64,000 nucleotides of DNA. Origin: Viscum album (taxonomy: Eukaryota; Streptophyta; Magnoliopsida; Santalales; Viscaceae). Shown one piece after another: positions 12,240 through 22,288 of this stretch. Location of the stretch: the NCBI GenBank assembly GCA_963277665.1, contig OY728136.1:808257123-808321122 (forward strand), read 5' to 3'. Below the pieces are notes generated by a model that saw only the letters and a list, made by a program, of their open reading frames with translations, was not told where the DNA came from and did no database searches. How positions within the stretch are numbered: the stretch's first letter is position 1; each line of letters starts with the position of its first letter. Position numbers and translations under genes: made by a program.

Positions 12240-14220
12240 AACAAATTTTATTTTACCCAACACAAAATTTATTTGGTTTAATAATACCAAAATACCCCCA
12301 ATTGAACTATATTTAAATATAATATACTGATACAACCTAAATAGGTTAGAATATAATGGAATATAACTACACTAGCTATAACAAAAAAGTAAAATTAAAC
12401 TAAACATAATTAAATTAAAATAAATTGTATTTTAAATAATATTATCATATACGATAACTATTTTCCAAAACTAAATCTTATTATAATCCATCATGGACTA
12501 TATTAAACTATTTTATTAATGTATTAATAGTATAACTTCATTAATAATAATTAAAATTCCATCCAATATAAAATCTAGTTTAATAGTAGATTCTGAAACA
12601 TTGTGACCTTCAATGAACCTGATTTGGTGTTTGGTGATGTTTTGTTATTTTGTTAGTATTTTTTTATATTAAAATGAAATAATTAAAACAAAACTCAAAA
12701 TATAATGAATCATTGTATCCAAAAAATTTAAGCAGACCATTTTTGAAAACATTATTATTGATATAAATATAAATTCTTTATATGGAAAATAATCTATAAC
12801 TTAACTAAAAACTAGGATTGTGTGTAGTTCAATTATTGGTAGATGATTCTATTAAAGTTACAACAAGATAAGAATTAAAAATTTATGACAATTATTTCTG
12901 AAGATGTATTGAAATATTTGTGAAAAAATAATCTTATTTTTTATAAAATAATACCATCATATAAACCATTTTTATCCTTTCATATAATATTATTATACAA
13001 TAATTCATCAATTAAATAAACATGATATAGAATGATTTATCATTCAAAATGAAATGTAATACAATAATTTCGGTAAACAACATTGTTTCACAACATTTAA
13101 AAACAATGTAAATATTTTATTTAATAAATGTTAAATACATATATTTTAAAATACTTTTTGGTCATACGCTAGTTTTCAATTCGATCATTATTAATGATAA
13201 ATTCATCATATAAATTAATATCACATGAATAGTTTTTTTATATTAATTCTATTTTCATTTTATTTAGAATAAACTATATATCTCATATCACCTCTTATGT
13301 TTTGTTTTAATTAATCATTTGTTTTAACATTATAATAAAATTTATACATATATTCTTATGTTAGAAATTATAATTGCTGAAGAGATATTATAGAATATAG
13401 TGTATGAGAATTTTCAAAAAATGTGATGGATATCCATATGTTTTATAATGCCGAAAGTGATTAGATTATTTAGAATATATCTAAATTATATGAATTTTAT
13501 TATCTAATTAATAATCATTTTAAAATTTAATCTGTATCCCCCATTTATGATAAAATCATTATAAAATTTTTGTACTGACCGTATAGAATAACATGACAAT
13601 TATAGTGTTACTAGAGGTACTCAAATCACATTCAATACTAGATCATATGGAGAAACGTAATTCAGATATGAAATCTACTAAATTGTTTGATTATATAGTT
13701 CCACTAAAGGACCATAGATATTTAAGCCACCTATGTTATGACAAGAAATATCTGTAGGTTAAGATTCTCATATACAGTTTCCTTATATGATACTTTCTAC
13801 TTATTCTAGACTATATAATCTACTTCCAAATTCTTATATTTAATCTTCATTTCAAACATCAATAATCTCTTTCGGATTTAATGGTCATTCTCCTTAGATA
13901 TTTTCTATTTGGAATTATGATCATCCAGATCAAAGTTATCATCAAATCTATATATTAGAGATCACATAAACTATATAGGTTAAATATCATCCATATCTTT
14001 TATGATATATATGTATATGAAAATATTTTATATTTTATCCATAACTTAATTTAAAGTAGATAAATTAATTTTATATATTTCAAATAATTTTTGGAAGTGA
14101 CATATACTTATACATGGAACAATTTTCATACTCACATGCCCAAACTATTAAACCTCAATATAGATGTAATATTAGACTAAAATAAAGAAAATTATTTAAT
14201 AATAAAAAATAATAAAGGAT
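12240..14220. other. AT-rich DNA, insertion target of element B
   Basis: Stops in all frames and no domain or terminal repeat seen. It is continuous with 25503 onward if element B is removed. No gene recognised. Confidence 0.6.
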
Positions 14221-14225
14221 ATATT
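14221..14225. repeat. Target-site duplication (left) of element B, ATATT
   Basis: ATATT sits directly before the TGTAAAG LTR start and is repeated exactly at 25498-25502 after the TGACA end of the 3' LTR. Five bases is the expected length for Ty3/gypsy integration. Confidence 0.9.
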
Positions 14226-14877
14226 TGTAAAGACCCGTAAATTTAAAGGAAATTTATCTTTTAAATTATTTAGCATTTTACGAGTACACTGTTTCTGAAG
14301 GCGCTTGATTCCATGGCCCTGTGTGCCAGGAATCAATTTTCGAAGTTTAGCTTGGGTACGTTCTATGAACGAACGAGGGGGTTTTTCTAACTTTTGAACC
14401 GGTGCTCGGAATTGAAATCTAAGTTCACCAATGAACTCACAGTACCGAAAATTTATTAAAGGGACACTTACCGCAGATCCGTTCACGAAAGAGGAGAAGA
14501 TAATTTTTGGGGGTTTGTTTAAAGAATAAATAAAAATTGTCAGAACAATTTTTATTTCATGAGGAGGTATTTCCACCCATGGGTAGTTAAGGGTGGGGCC
14601 AACAACCAATTAACTACCCATGTGTGTATTTAAGAGGGGGGGGGCCCACACGAGCCCCACCATTTAATTCCCCCTAAATCTCTTTTAGAACCCCCATTAA
14701 TTTTGACAAACCTCCATTAATTGTCACCTCAACCCATTAAATTATTTCAAACCATAATTTAATGAGGAACCTTCCTTTTTCCCTTTTTATTTTTTTAAAC
14801 TGCCAATGAGTTTAATTATGGGGGAACCTTCTCTCTCCCTCTAATTAAATGTCAACACATTTTAATTAGTGTAATGA

Positions 14878-14890
14878 AATATTTATAGGA
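14878..14890 (+). promoter_or_regulatory. TATA-like promoter element, 5' LTR of B
   Basis: AATATTTATAGGAGAG fits a plant TATA box. It is followed within about 80 bp by the open frame and triple repeat described below. In the 3' LTR the site is altered (ATTTGTATGAG near 22944). No experimental start site can be inferred. Confidence 0.4.
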
Positions 14891-15050
14891 GAGTTTCTTT
14901 GCGTTTAATAAAATAATAGGGGGGACCTATTTTTTTGGATCAAGGAGAGAGCTTCGTTATGTGACGAAGAATGTCAGACTCCAACGAAGAATGACAAAGA
15001 ACGCTGGTTCCTCAGAGATTGACGACGCACCGCCAAATCCTCTCCACCGC

Positions 15051-15167
15051 GATGCTGTGTACAGTGACTCCAACGATCCTCTCATCTGTGACACTGTGTA
15101 CCATGACGCCAATGATCCTCTTCTCCGAGATGCTGTTTACCATGATGGAAATGATCGTCTTCCTTGT
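15051..15167 (+). repeat. Three in-frame 39-bp repeats inside an open frame (14961-15203), 5' LTR of B
   Basis: Three exact-length 39-bp units each encode a 13-residue pattern of the type DAVYxDxNDPLxx. They lie within an 80-codon open frame that starts at 14961. The 3' LTR has the matching triplet. By my count about 37 of 117 bases differ between the two LTR copies, more than in neighbouring LTR sequence, and the translations share only a little over half of their residues. That argues against selection on a peptide, so I call this a DNA repeat rather than a gene. Confidence 0.7.
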
Positions 15168-15239
15168 CGAGGTACGAGATTTGGTTTACTTTACTTAATG
15201 TGAATTATACCCTTGACATGTCAAATAATTTTTGGGACT

Positions 15240-15830
15240 TGTTTCAAACCACTAACGAGGTGGGTGCGGACCAACGAACATGTATGAACCCACCGTTTTT
15301 CTGTTCTTGATATGCGGAGCATTGGTGATGACGAAACAGGACCGGAATGGCAATTGGAGGCAATCGTAGTAAATTACGGGTCCCGACAGGACCGCAGGCG
15401 CAGACAGGAGCAAGAACATACCACTGGAATGACTCCGGCGGCCCGCGGAAAGCTCCGGCAGCGCGGGTCGCCGGCAAGGCGGCATCGGCTGCCGGAGGGG
15501 GAAGTGCCCCAAAGCGCTGTCAGAAAAAGCCTCTGTGGCTGAAGCCACGATGGCAGGCGGCTAGATCCCGCGGCTGTGCGGGATCCGGGGGGGGGGGGGG
15601 GATGCGGCAAACGTGTGCCACGTCCGTGGAGCGCAAAGGAGCAGGGACCGCGTCCCACCCCTGCTCGTCCCGCTGGCCGAGCTAGCATGTCCCCTCGGCC
15701 GGGCCGAGGCGGTTCTTGTGGACCAGGCCGGGCGCGCCCGGCCGGGCCGGACTCGGGTCGGGTCAACCCAGTTCGGGCCGACCAAGGTGTGGTTTGGGCC
15801 GGGGCAGGCTGGGCCCATACCCCCCACTTC
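15240..15830 (+). other. GC-rich block in 5' LTR of B, with 15-G run
   Basis: This stretch is markedly GC-rich against a strongly AT-rich background. Because stop codons are AT-rich, it is open in several frames on both strands, including a 227-codon minus-strand frame. None shows a known domain, so these are treated as shadows. It holds an uninterrupted run of 15 G at 15587-15601; the 3' LTR has only a short interrupted tract there. Confidence 0.75.
15564..15585 (+). other. Inverted repeat (hairpin) in GC block, 5' LTR of B
   Basis: GATCCCGC at 15564-15571 pairs perfectly with GCGGGATC at 15578-15585 around a six-base loop. The 3' LTR keeps the stem at 23611-23632 with one C-to-T change that still allows G-U pairing in RNA, although the loop differs. 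Confidence 0.7.
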
Positions 15831-16390
15831 GGACTGTTTTCAGTCATTCTCTCAGAACATGAGCTACGAACCTCTGATCGATGCACCGTCAGTTGAGTAG
15901 GGATCCTCTGATAGAGACAGTCGTTTTGGTATATTACACTCAAGGTTTTATAGAACATTGGGTACGACTGGGTTGGTTCGAACACGAACGAAACCGGGCC
16001 CTCGGAGCAGAAACGCTTATAACTGGAGCTCGAGACGTCCGATTGACGTGCCGTCAACCCTGATAGATTACTCTTAGTGAGACAGTTCTTTTGGCTTACT
16101 CCACATGAGGTTTTGGCGCAGCTGGAGTACGGTCAGGTTTGTTTTAGCTTAAAAACCAACCGGACCCCTGAGACGAAAAAACCAATAACTCTCAAACCGA
16201 GCGTCCGATTGACGCACCGTCTGTCGCGTTGGGTTTCTTTTGAGGAGACAGAAAATTTTGATACATCAACTCTGGTCTTCGTAACAATTGATGTATCGAA
16301 CCCTTGGCTCGTGGAGCGGACCCTCCCAGAATCGAGCGTGTTGTGTGCGGGAACCCAAGAGCTGACTGCCACTGTATCGACTTCTGTACT

Positions 16391-16610
16391 GGAATCCTCT
16401 GTGGGTTCGACAGCGATGACTACCGTACTGGAATCCCCCGTGGGTTGGACGGTGATGACTACTGTTCTTGTATCCTATTTGGGTCCGGTAGTATTGACCT
16501 CTTTACTTGTATCCTATGTGGGTCCGGCAGAGTAGCTGGTCTTGTATCCTGTGTGGGTCTGACAGCTTAGCTGGTCTTGTATCCTCTGTGGGTCTTAAAA
16601 CATCGATGAA
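16391..16610 (+). repeat. Tandem array in 5' LTR of B, units 35-40 bp, 6 copies
   Basis: Units open with GGAATCC or GTATCC plus TNTGTGGGT at 16391, 16430, 16470, 16509, 16544 and 16579. Confidence 0.85.
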
Positions 16611-16941
16611 TCAGTGGCTACATATGATCATCCCTATCACCTTACAAAGTGTATACCTGTGTGAGTTGAGTCTTGTTTCTCGATCATTAACGTTGATGTG
16701 ATTGACTTGCTTTCTTATGTGGACTGGGTTGTGTTTTTCCTGTGTGGACTGTGTTGTGCTATCCTTTGTGGACTGGTTGGTGCTTGAGCACGAGAGATGG
16801 AGAAGAACTATAACTGATGACTTAGGTAAATGCATGGGCATATACCTAAGTAGTGTTGTTGATACTTCGTGATTGTATCTTTCCTTTGTGTTTTATCCTT
16901 CGTGGATTTTGTGAGACCTTCAGGGGTCTCGAGGTCCCTAC

Positions 16942-16958
16942 TGAGTATCGTATACTCA
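16942..16958 (+). other. TGAGTAT hairpin, 5' LTR of B
   Basis: TGAGTATCGTATACTCA forms a perfect 7-bp stem with a 3-base loop and is followed by CCCC. The equivalent in the 3' LTR (24996-25012) keeps the stem exactly and changes only the loop (CGT to CAT). Confidence 0.75.
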
Positions 16959-17410
16959 CCCCTTCATGTGTTATTCCTGCACTACGTTGTGTTCTATACA
17001 GATGACATACAACACTGATCGAGGTGGAGGATTGTGAAGCTGGATGGTACCCGGAGGTGGACCAATTGGCGGGACGTACACGGAGTGGGCAACCACACCC
17101 GAGGAGCTGAGGAGACTATCTGTACCCACCCTTCAGGTGCGATTTCTGGAGGATGACTCAGAGTTGCTGCTTTAATTTTATTCAGCTATACTTTCTTTTT
17201 AGTTGTACATTACTTTTAGTTGGGTTTGTATTCTGGCCCATTTACTTTCTATCACTTACTTTTGTACTCAGTCTACTTAGTGTTTACTTCGGCTTCCGTA
17301 CTCTATTGTGTTTTTTTACTTCATAAAGGAAATTCCTTCCCTTATTTTGGGATTTACGACTTTGGTTCTAGTCGCCAGCCCCTTGCCTAAGGAAGGCGGG
17401 CTTGGGGTAG

Positions 17411-17441
17411 TCACGACACGGGCCCCGAGGACGGGTCGTGA
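17411..17441 (+). other. Terminal hairpin at the 3' end of the B 5' LTR
   Basis: TCACGAC at 17411-17417 is the exact complement of GTCGTGA at 17435-17441, two bases before the LTR end and next to the PBS. In the 3' LTR the stem is weakened but mostly pairable. Function unknown; the position suggests a role in minus-strand transfer or U5-PBS structure. Confidence 0.6.
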
Positions 17442-17445
17442 CAAA

Positions 17446-17459
17446 TTGGTATCAAAGGA
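17446..17459 (+). other. Primer-binding site of element B
   Basis: TTGGTATCAAAGGA begins two bases after the 5' LTR end. The TGGTATCA core matches the complement of the 3' end of plant initiator-Met tRNA; the following bases deviate. Confidence 0.8.
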
Positions 17460-17728
17460 GTCAGTTCTTCTATAGAACTCAGGACTCTGATAATTTCTTC
17501 TCTGTGAAGCAATAATGTTTAGATTAATGAGTGTGGTTATCAGTTCAGGGAGTCCATTGTTGGTGCGACGGCCGATGTATCCATACACCAGGACCCTGAC
17601 TTCTGATTTCTGACTTAATGCATGAAAACATTGGTTGCATGTGTGTTTTAAAAGTTTTCTTTTTGATTACTTTGTGTCAGCTTACAAGGTATACATTATT
17701 AACCATAGAGCACCTATTTCTTCTCAGG

Positions 17729-18890
17729 ATGGCCCCACGACAGCTGTGAGTTAGGGTTCCGAGCTTTGTGCGAGGCGACAACCCACCGAGCAATGAGGCC
17801 TCGATGCAGGGCCCCATTACCACAGAGGCACCGGCGGTACCTCTACCCACCCAGCCACAGATGCTACCCGCCCCAGCGGTGGATAGTGCACGGCACCTCA
17901 GCACGTTTCACGAGTTTCATAGGCAGTGGCCGCCCATGTTCCAGGGAGAGACGGATCCTCAGGCAGCCGAGGATTGGCTGGAGGCCATCGTCAGAGTCTT
18001 TAGATTGGTAGGGACACCAGTAGACCTCATGTTGATTCATGTCGCGAGTCTCCTGCACGCATCAGCATAAAGATGGTGGAGCTTGATGCTCCAGGTACAT
18101 GATGAGGCATCTGTACATTGGACGGACTTCAAGATCTTCTTCCGCTTGGAGTTCGTTCTAGCCACCCTTCGTGCGGTGCACGTCCAGGAGTTACTACAGC
18201 TGCGGTAGGGCTGCGTGTCAGTATCCCAGTACGCGGCGTGATTTACCGATCTCTCGCGCTACTCCATGGACATGGTACGAGACCCATTCTTCCGGGCCGG
18301 GACCTTTGAGCAGGGGCTGAGGCATGAGATCAGAGCTTCGATTATTCCACTCAGCATCCCGACCCAGGCAGGGGTGCTGGAGAGAGCCCTGATAGTGGAG
18401 AGATTTCTCACCGAGCAAACATCAGCAGCGAGACCCACTACAGGATGACGTGGAGCGGAGTCTTCTGCAGCTGATAGTCGATAGATGATGCAGGGGTCCA
18501 AGCGGACCAAGCCATCTGGTGGGTGTCCTCAGGACACGGGTTCGGCTGTGCAGGGCACATGGCGTAGAGCCAGCCTTCCGAGGAGCATACAGTGTTATGC
18601 ATGCGGCGGGCAGGGCCACATGGATCGTGAGTGCCTGGCCCGCTATGCAGATGAGCAGTAGATAGTGGAGGGACCTCTGAGGTAGAGGCAGAGGTTCGAC
18701 TGTGGTGGTCCGCAGGGAGCAGGCCGACGAGGCAGAGGAGCTGGCCGAGCAGCGGGTGGTGGACAACGCTTCGAGGCTCTACCACCACCACCACCACCAA
18801 GAGGTCCACCCCGACCACAGGGAGTTGGCGGGAAGAGCCAGGCTCAGATCCAAGCATTAGAGGCTTAGAACCACGGCGCACCTGAGATGA
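17729..18890 (+). pseudogene. gag relic of element B
   Basis: The frame starts MAPRQL at 17729 and is broken by a TGA about 18 bases later. The same frame then carries FHEFHRQWPPMFQGETDPQA and DWLEAIVRVF (about 17905-18000), RWWSLM near 18074, and DMVRDPFFRAGTFEQGL to LIVERFLTEQT (18266-18420). A complete CCHC zinc knuckle (CYACGGQGHMDREC, spacing C-2-C-4-H-4-C) lies at 18593-18634. These are the capsid and nucleocapsid parts of a plant gypsy Gag, which would assemble the particle and package RNA. At least five stops interrupt it (near 17744, 18068, 18208, 18239 and 18446) and it is not translatable as one product. The family's usual single-frame layout is still visible because most damage here is base substitution. 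Confidence 0.92.
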
Positions 18891-18895
18891 TTTGA

Positions 18896-19470
18896 GGTAC
18901 TATCTATGTCTACTCCACCCTTGGTGAAGTTCTTATAGACATAGGTGCGAGTCATTATTTTATTGTTGTTGCCCTTGTTCGGAGCTCGGAGATTCTGACG
19001 GAGCTGTTGGCTCGATCATTACGGCTATAGACTCTTACGGGATCAGACTCGACGATTACACACTGGTACTGGTAGTGTGAGTTTACTCTAGGAGGCGAGA
19101 GCTTCTGCTGGGATCTTCTTGTAGCAGCGTCGAGGCCTTACGACGTCATCTTGGGTATGGACTGGTTGTCTATAGTCCATGATCAGATCGACTGTATTAG
19201 GCCCAAGGTGCGGTGTGTCCACACGGATGGGACCAGTTTCACCTTCACCGGAGAGAAGGGAACCTTCGCATCACAGGATGGATTCACACAGAGGATAGGG
19301 TAGCCGATCACACATCAGTTGGCTAGTCTCATCCTCGGAGCAGTTGACGTGCGGAGTCCGAGTTTTCTTGTAGTAGAGGATCAGTATGCGGAAGTTTTTC
19401 CTGACGATGTTCCATGACTACCTACTCACTGGGAGGTATATTTCTATATAGACCTGTACCTCGGGACATC
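18896..19470 (+). pseudogene. Aspartic protease relic and protease-RT linker of element B
   Basis: In the same frame as gag, VLIDIGASHYF lies near 18930-18960. The catalytic loop of retropepsins is D-T/S-G-A, and here the middle residue is I (ATA at 18941), so the active site is altered. RPYDVILGMDWL at about 19135-19165 is the second conserved protease segment. The linker then runs through FPDDVP near 19400 to the start of RT. TAG and TAA codons interrupt it. The protease would cleave the Gag-Pol precursor. Confidence 0.88.
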
Positions 19471-20730
19471 ACCGATATCCACTCCAGCATATCGGATAGC
19501 TCCCGCTGAGCTTCGTGAGCTGTGGGTATAACTGGAGAACTTGCATGGCAAGGGATTCATCTGACCCAGTGTTTCACCCTGGGCTTCTCTGATTTTTTTG
19601 CCAAGAAGGCAGATGGGAGCTTGCTACTGTGTGTTGACTACCGTCTCCTGAACCAGGTTACCGTGAGGAACAAGTATATGCTTCCGAGGATTGATGACCT
19701 CTTTGATCAGCTCAATGAAGCACGATGGTTTTCGAAGATAGACCTTAGGTCAAGTTATCATCAGCTCCGTGTTCGGGACGAGGATGTGCAGAAGACAGCC
19801 TTCAGGTGTCGGTATGGCCACTATGAGTTCTTGTTATTTCCCATCGGTGTGACCAATGCTCCAGTAGTGTTTATGAGTCTCATGTACATGATCTTCCAGC
19901 CCTACCCCGATCAGTTTGTCATAGTATTCATTTAAGACAAACGGATTTACTCGACTACTGAGGAGGAGCACTCCTACCACTTACCGGTTGTACTGGATAC
20001 ACTCCGAGAGAACTAGCTTTATAGTAAGCTCTGGAAGTGCCAATTCTGGCTTCGGGAGGATCACTTCTTGGGGCACATCATCTCAGAGGTGGGAGTTGCA
20101 GTGTATCTCGGGAAGGTCGATGTGGTACTTGCTTGGGATCCACCCAGGAGCATAACAGAGGTGCGGAGTTTCCTAGGTCTAGCTGGGTACTATCTGAGAT
20201 TTGTGCCAGACTTCTCCAGAGTTTCCGCACCACTTACAGCTTTGACAAAGAATGGGAAACCATTCGTGTGGTCAAAAAGATGTCAGTAGAGCTTCCAGGA
20301 GATGAGGTGGTGATTGACCAGTGGGCCCATATTGAGGCTTCCAGAGGAGGGTGTAGGGTACGTAGTTTACAACGACGCATCTGGTACTGGACTCAGGTGT
20401 GTCTTGATGCAGGAGCGAGCAGTTTTCACTTACATTTCACAGTAGTTGAGGCAGCATGAGTAGAACTACGCTACCCATGACATGGAGTTAGAAGCAATGG
20501 TCTTCTCCCTGAAGATGTGGCGACACTATCTGATGGGAGAGAACTTTACAGTCCACTCTGATCACCCGAGACTCAGGTACATCTTCTCGCAGAAGGACCT
20601 GAACCTGAGACAGTGGAGATGGCTCGAGTTCCTCTAAGACTATGACTTTGAGATGGTCTATACTCCGGGAAAGGGGTGTGTAGTAGCTGATTCTCTCAAC
20701 AGGATGACAGACATTCAACTACTTAGAGAG
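19471..20730 (+). pseudogene. Reverse transcriptase and RNase H relics of element B
   Basis: The RT N-terminal segment [13 protein letters not shown] precedes a frameshift near 19575. The main RT frame then gives [46 protein letters not shown] and [19 protein letters not shown] (about 19590-19870). The catalytic box that should read F-I-D-D is FI followed by a TAA stop at 19933-19935 and one remaining aspartate, so the polymerase centre is destroyed. After it come [29 protein letters not shown] and [11 protein letters not shown]. RNase H follows with YNDASGTGLRCVLM (near 20360-20410), then ATHDMELEAMVFSLKMWRHY and FTVHSDH (about 20470-20570) after another frame change. It would copy element RNA into DNA if intact. 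Confidence 0.93.
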
Positions 20731-20799
20731 GTGACAGGGCAGCTAGCCACGTTGCAGATATCCTTTGTGGATAGAGATGGGGAAGATTTTCTACAGTCA

Positions 20800-22240
20800 C
20801 TCATAGTTACTCCTCCACAACTTTAGCGGGTCAGAGAGGTACAATGTGGAGACATTGACTGTGAGGCGCGATGTACTCAAATATCCTCAGGGGTAGAACC
20901 GAATGGATTTTATGAAGGTAGGGACCACGTCATTCTCCTCAAAGGACGTACCATGGTACCAAATGCATTACGGGAGGACGTACTAAGGTAGTTTCACACT
21001 TCCCCTCTAGCGGTACATCCTGGAGTGGTGAAGATGTACCAGGACCTCAGACGACAGCACTAGTGGCCGGGTATGAAGAAGGTTGTGGCAGAGTTCATTT
21101 CATGATGCCTCACCTGCCAGCAGGTGAAGGCAGAGCACCAGGTACCAGTAGACTTGGTACAACCCTTAGAGGTCTCAGAGTGGAAGTGGGATGGGATATC
21201 CATGGATTTTGTGATGGGGCTTCCATTTACTTCCATAGGTCACGACTACATTTGGGTGATTGTCGACCGACTCACAAATTCACCTCACTTCTTACCCATT
21301 GGAGAGTAGGGCTTAGTGGAGAGCTCGGGACACCTCTACGTTCAGGAGATCATACGGCTTCGTGTTGTGCCATCGACTATCGTCTCCGATCGAGATGCTT
21401 GCTTTACTTCCAGACTTTGTATGGGGTGGCAGGAGGCATTTGGGACGTAGCTATGCCTGAGAACCACCTTTCACCCACAGATGTATGGTCAGACGGAGAG
21501 GACCATTAAGACTCTAGAGGACATGCTCCATGCATGTTTCCTTGACTTTGGTCGTAGTTGGAAGGATCACCTACCCTTAGTGGAGTTTTCATACAACAAC
21601 AGCTACCACTACACCATCGGGATGGCACCTTACGAGGCACTGTACGGTCGACCATGCAGATCACCTCTATGTTGGACTGACCCTGGGGAGTCAGTACTCG
21701 TAGGACCAGAGATGGTTCAGGCTATGACTGAGAAGGTGCAGATCATCCAGGAGTGGATGAGGACTACACAGAGCAGACAGAAGTCCTATGCTAATAAGAG
21801 GTAGAGACCACTGGAGTTTGAGGATGGCGACCACGTTTTCTTACAAGTCCCACCTCAACGTGGATTACAGAGATTTGGCTGGGGCAGCCAGTTATCTCCA
21901 CGCATCATCGGACGATTCCAGATTCTCATATGGATAGGCGAGGTGGATTGTCACCTGGCTCTTCCAACTCAGTTGCACTGGGCGCATGACGTCTTCAACG
22001 TATCTCAGATGAGGAGATACGTGCACGACCCAACGAATATCATCGATCATGGGGAGCTGGACATCGATGATAGGGAGACTTTTACAGAGGTCCCGGTGTT
22101 GATCAAGGATCTATAGGAATGGGTCCTATGTGGATGGTCGATTCCTCTGGTGTGCATCAGGTGGCAGCACGAGATCTCCAAGGGAGCACATGGGAGCGGG
22201 GGGCTCAAATGCGTTCTTAGTGCCCTCATTTATTCCCATA
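20800..22240 (+). pseudogene. Integrase relic of element B with degraded chromodomain-like tail
   Basis: The zinc-binding part reads FHTSPLAVHPGVVKMYQDL and then [11 protein letters not shown] (about 20990-21140), so the two His and two Cys are present, with stops between. The catalytic core keeps all three acidic residues: D in SMDFVMG (21205), D in VSDRDA (21388) and E in TLEDMLHAC (21517). The C-terminal part gives YNNSYHYTIGMAPYEALYGR, WTDPGES and the HDVFNVSQMRRYVHDP segment. A tail with IPLV and a frameshifted EATWE-like remnant near 22165-22200 matches the chromodomain that follows integrase in chromoviruses. Several stops make it non-functional. It would insert the cDNA into the host genome. 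Confidence 0.93.
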
Positions 22241-22277
22241 GTTTATGTTGTAGCTTTACGGGGACGTAAAGCCTTGA

Positions 22278-22288
22278 TGTGGGAGTAA
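22278..22288 (+). other. Polypurine tract of element B
   Basis: TGTGGGAGTAA immediately precedes the 3' LTR start and would prime plus-strand synthesis. It is not purely purine, as expected after decay. Confidence 0.7.

Larger units (their letters stand above)
14226..17443 (+). repeat. Element B 5' LTR, 3218 bp
   Basis: Starts TGTAAAGACCC and ends GTCGTGACA. Layout: AT-rich start, TATA-like site, a 39-bp triple repeat, a GC-rich block with hairpin and 15-G run, a conserved ATTGACG segment, a tandem array of 35-40 bp units, TGTGGACTG repeats, a TGAGTAT hairpin and a short terminal hairpin. The same order is present in the 3' LTR. Confidence 0.95.

Noticed and set aside
14961..15203. 80-codon open frame in the 5' LTR of B as a real gene
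   Set aside because: The amino-acid sequence diverges between the two LTRs more than neighbouring DNA, so selection on a protein is not supported. Kept only as a repeat.
15374..16057. 227-codon minus-strand open frame and overlapping frames in the 5' LTR of B
   Set aside because: It lies in the GC-rich LTR block where stops are rare by composition, is arginine/proline-rich without a domain, and the 3' LTR equivalent is differently interrupted.
18438..18881. Minus-strand open frames of 114 and 147 codons
   Set aside because: They are antisense shadows of the gag zinc-knuckle region of element B.
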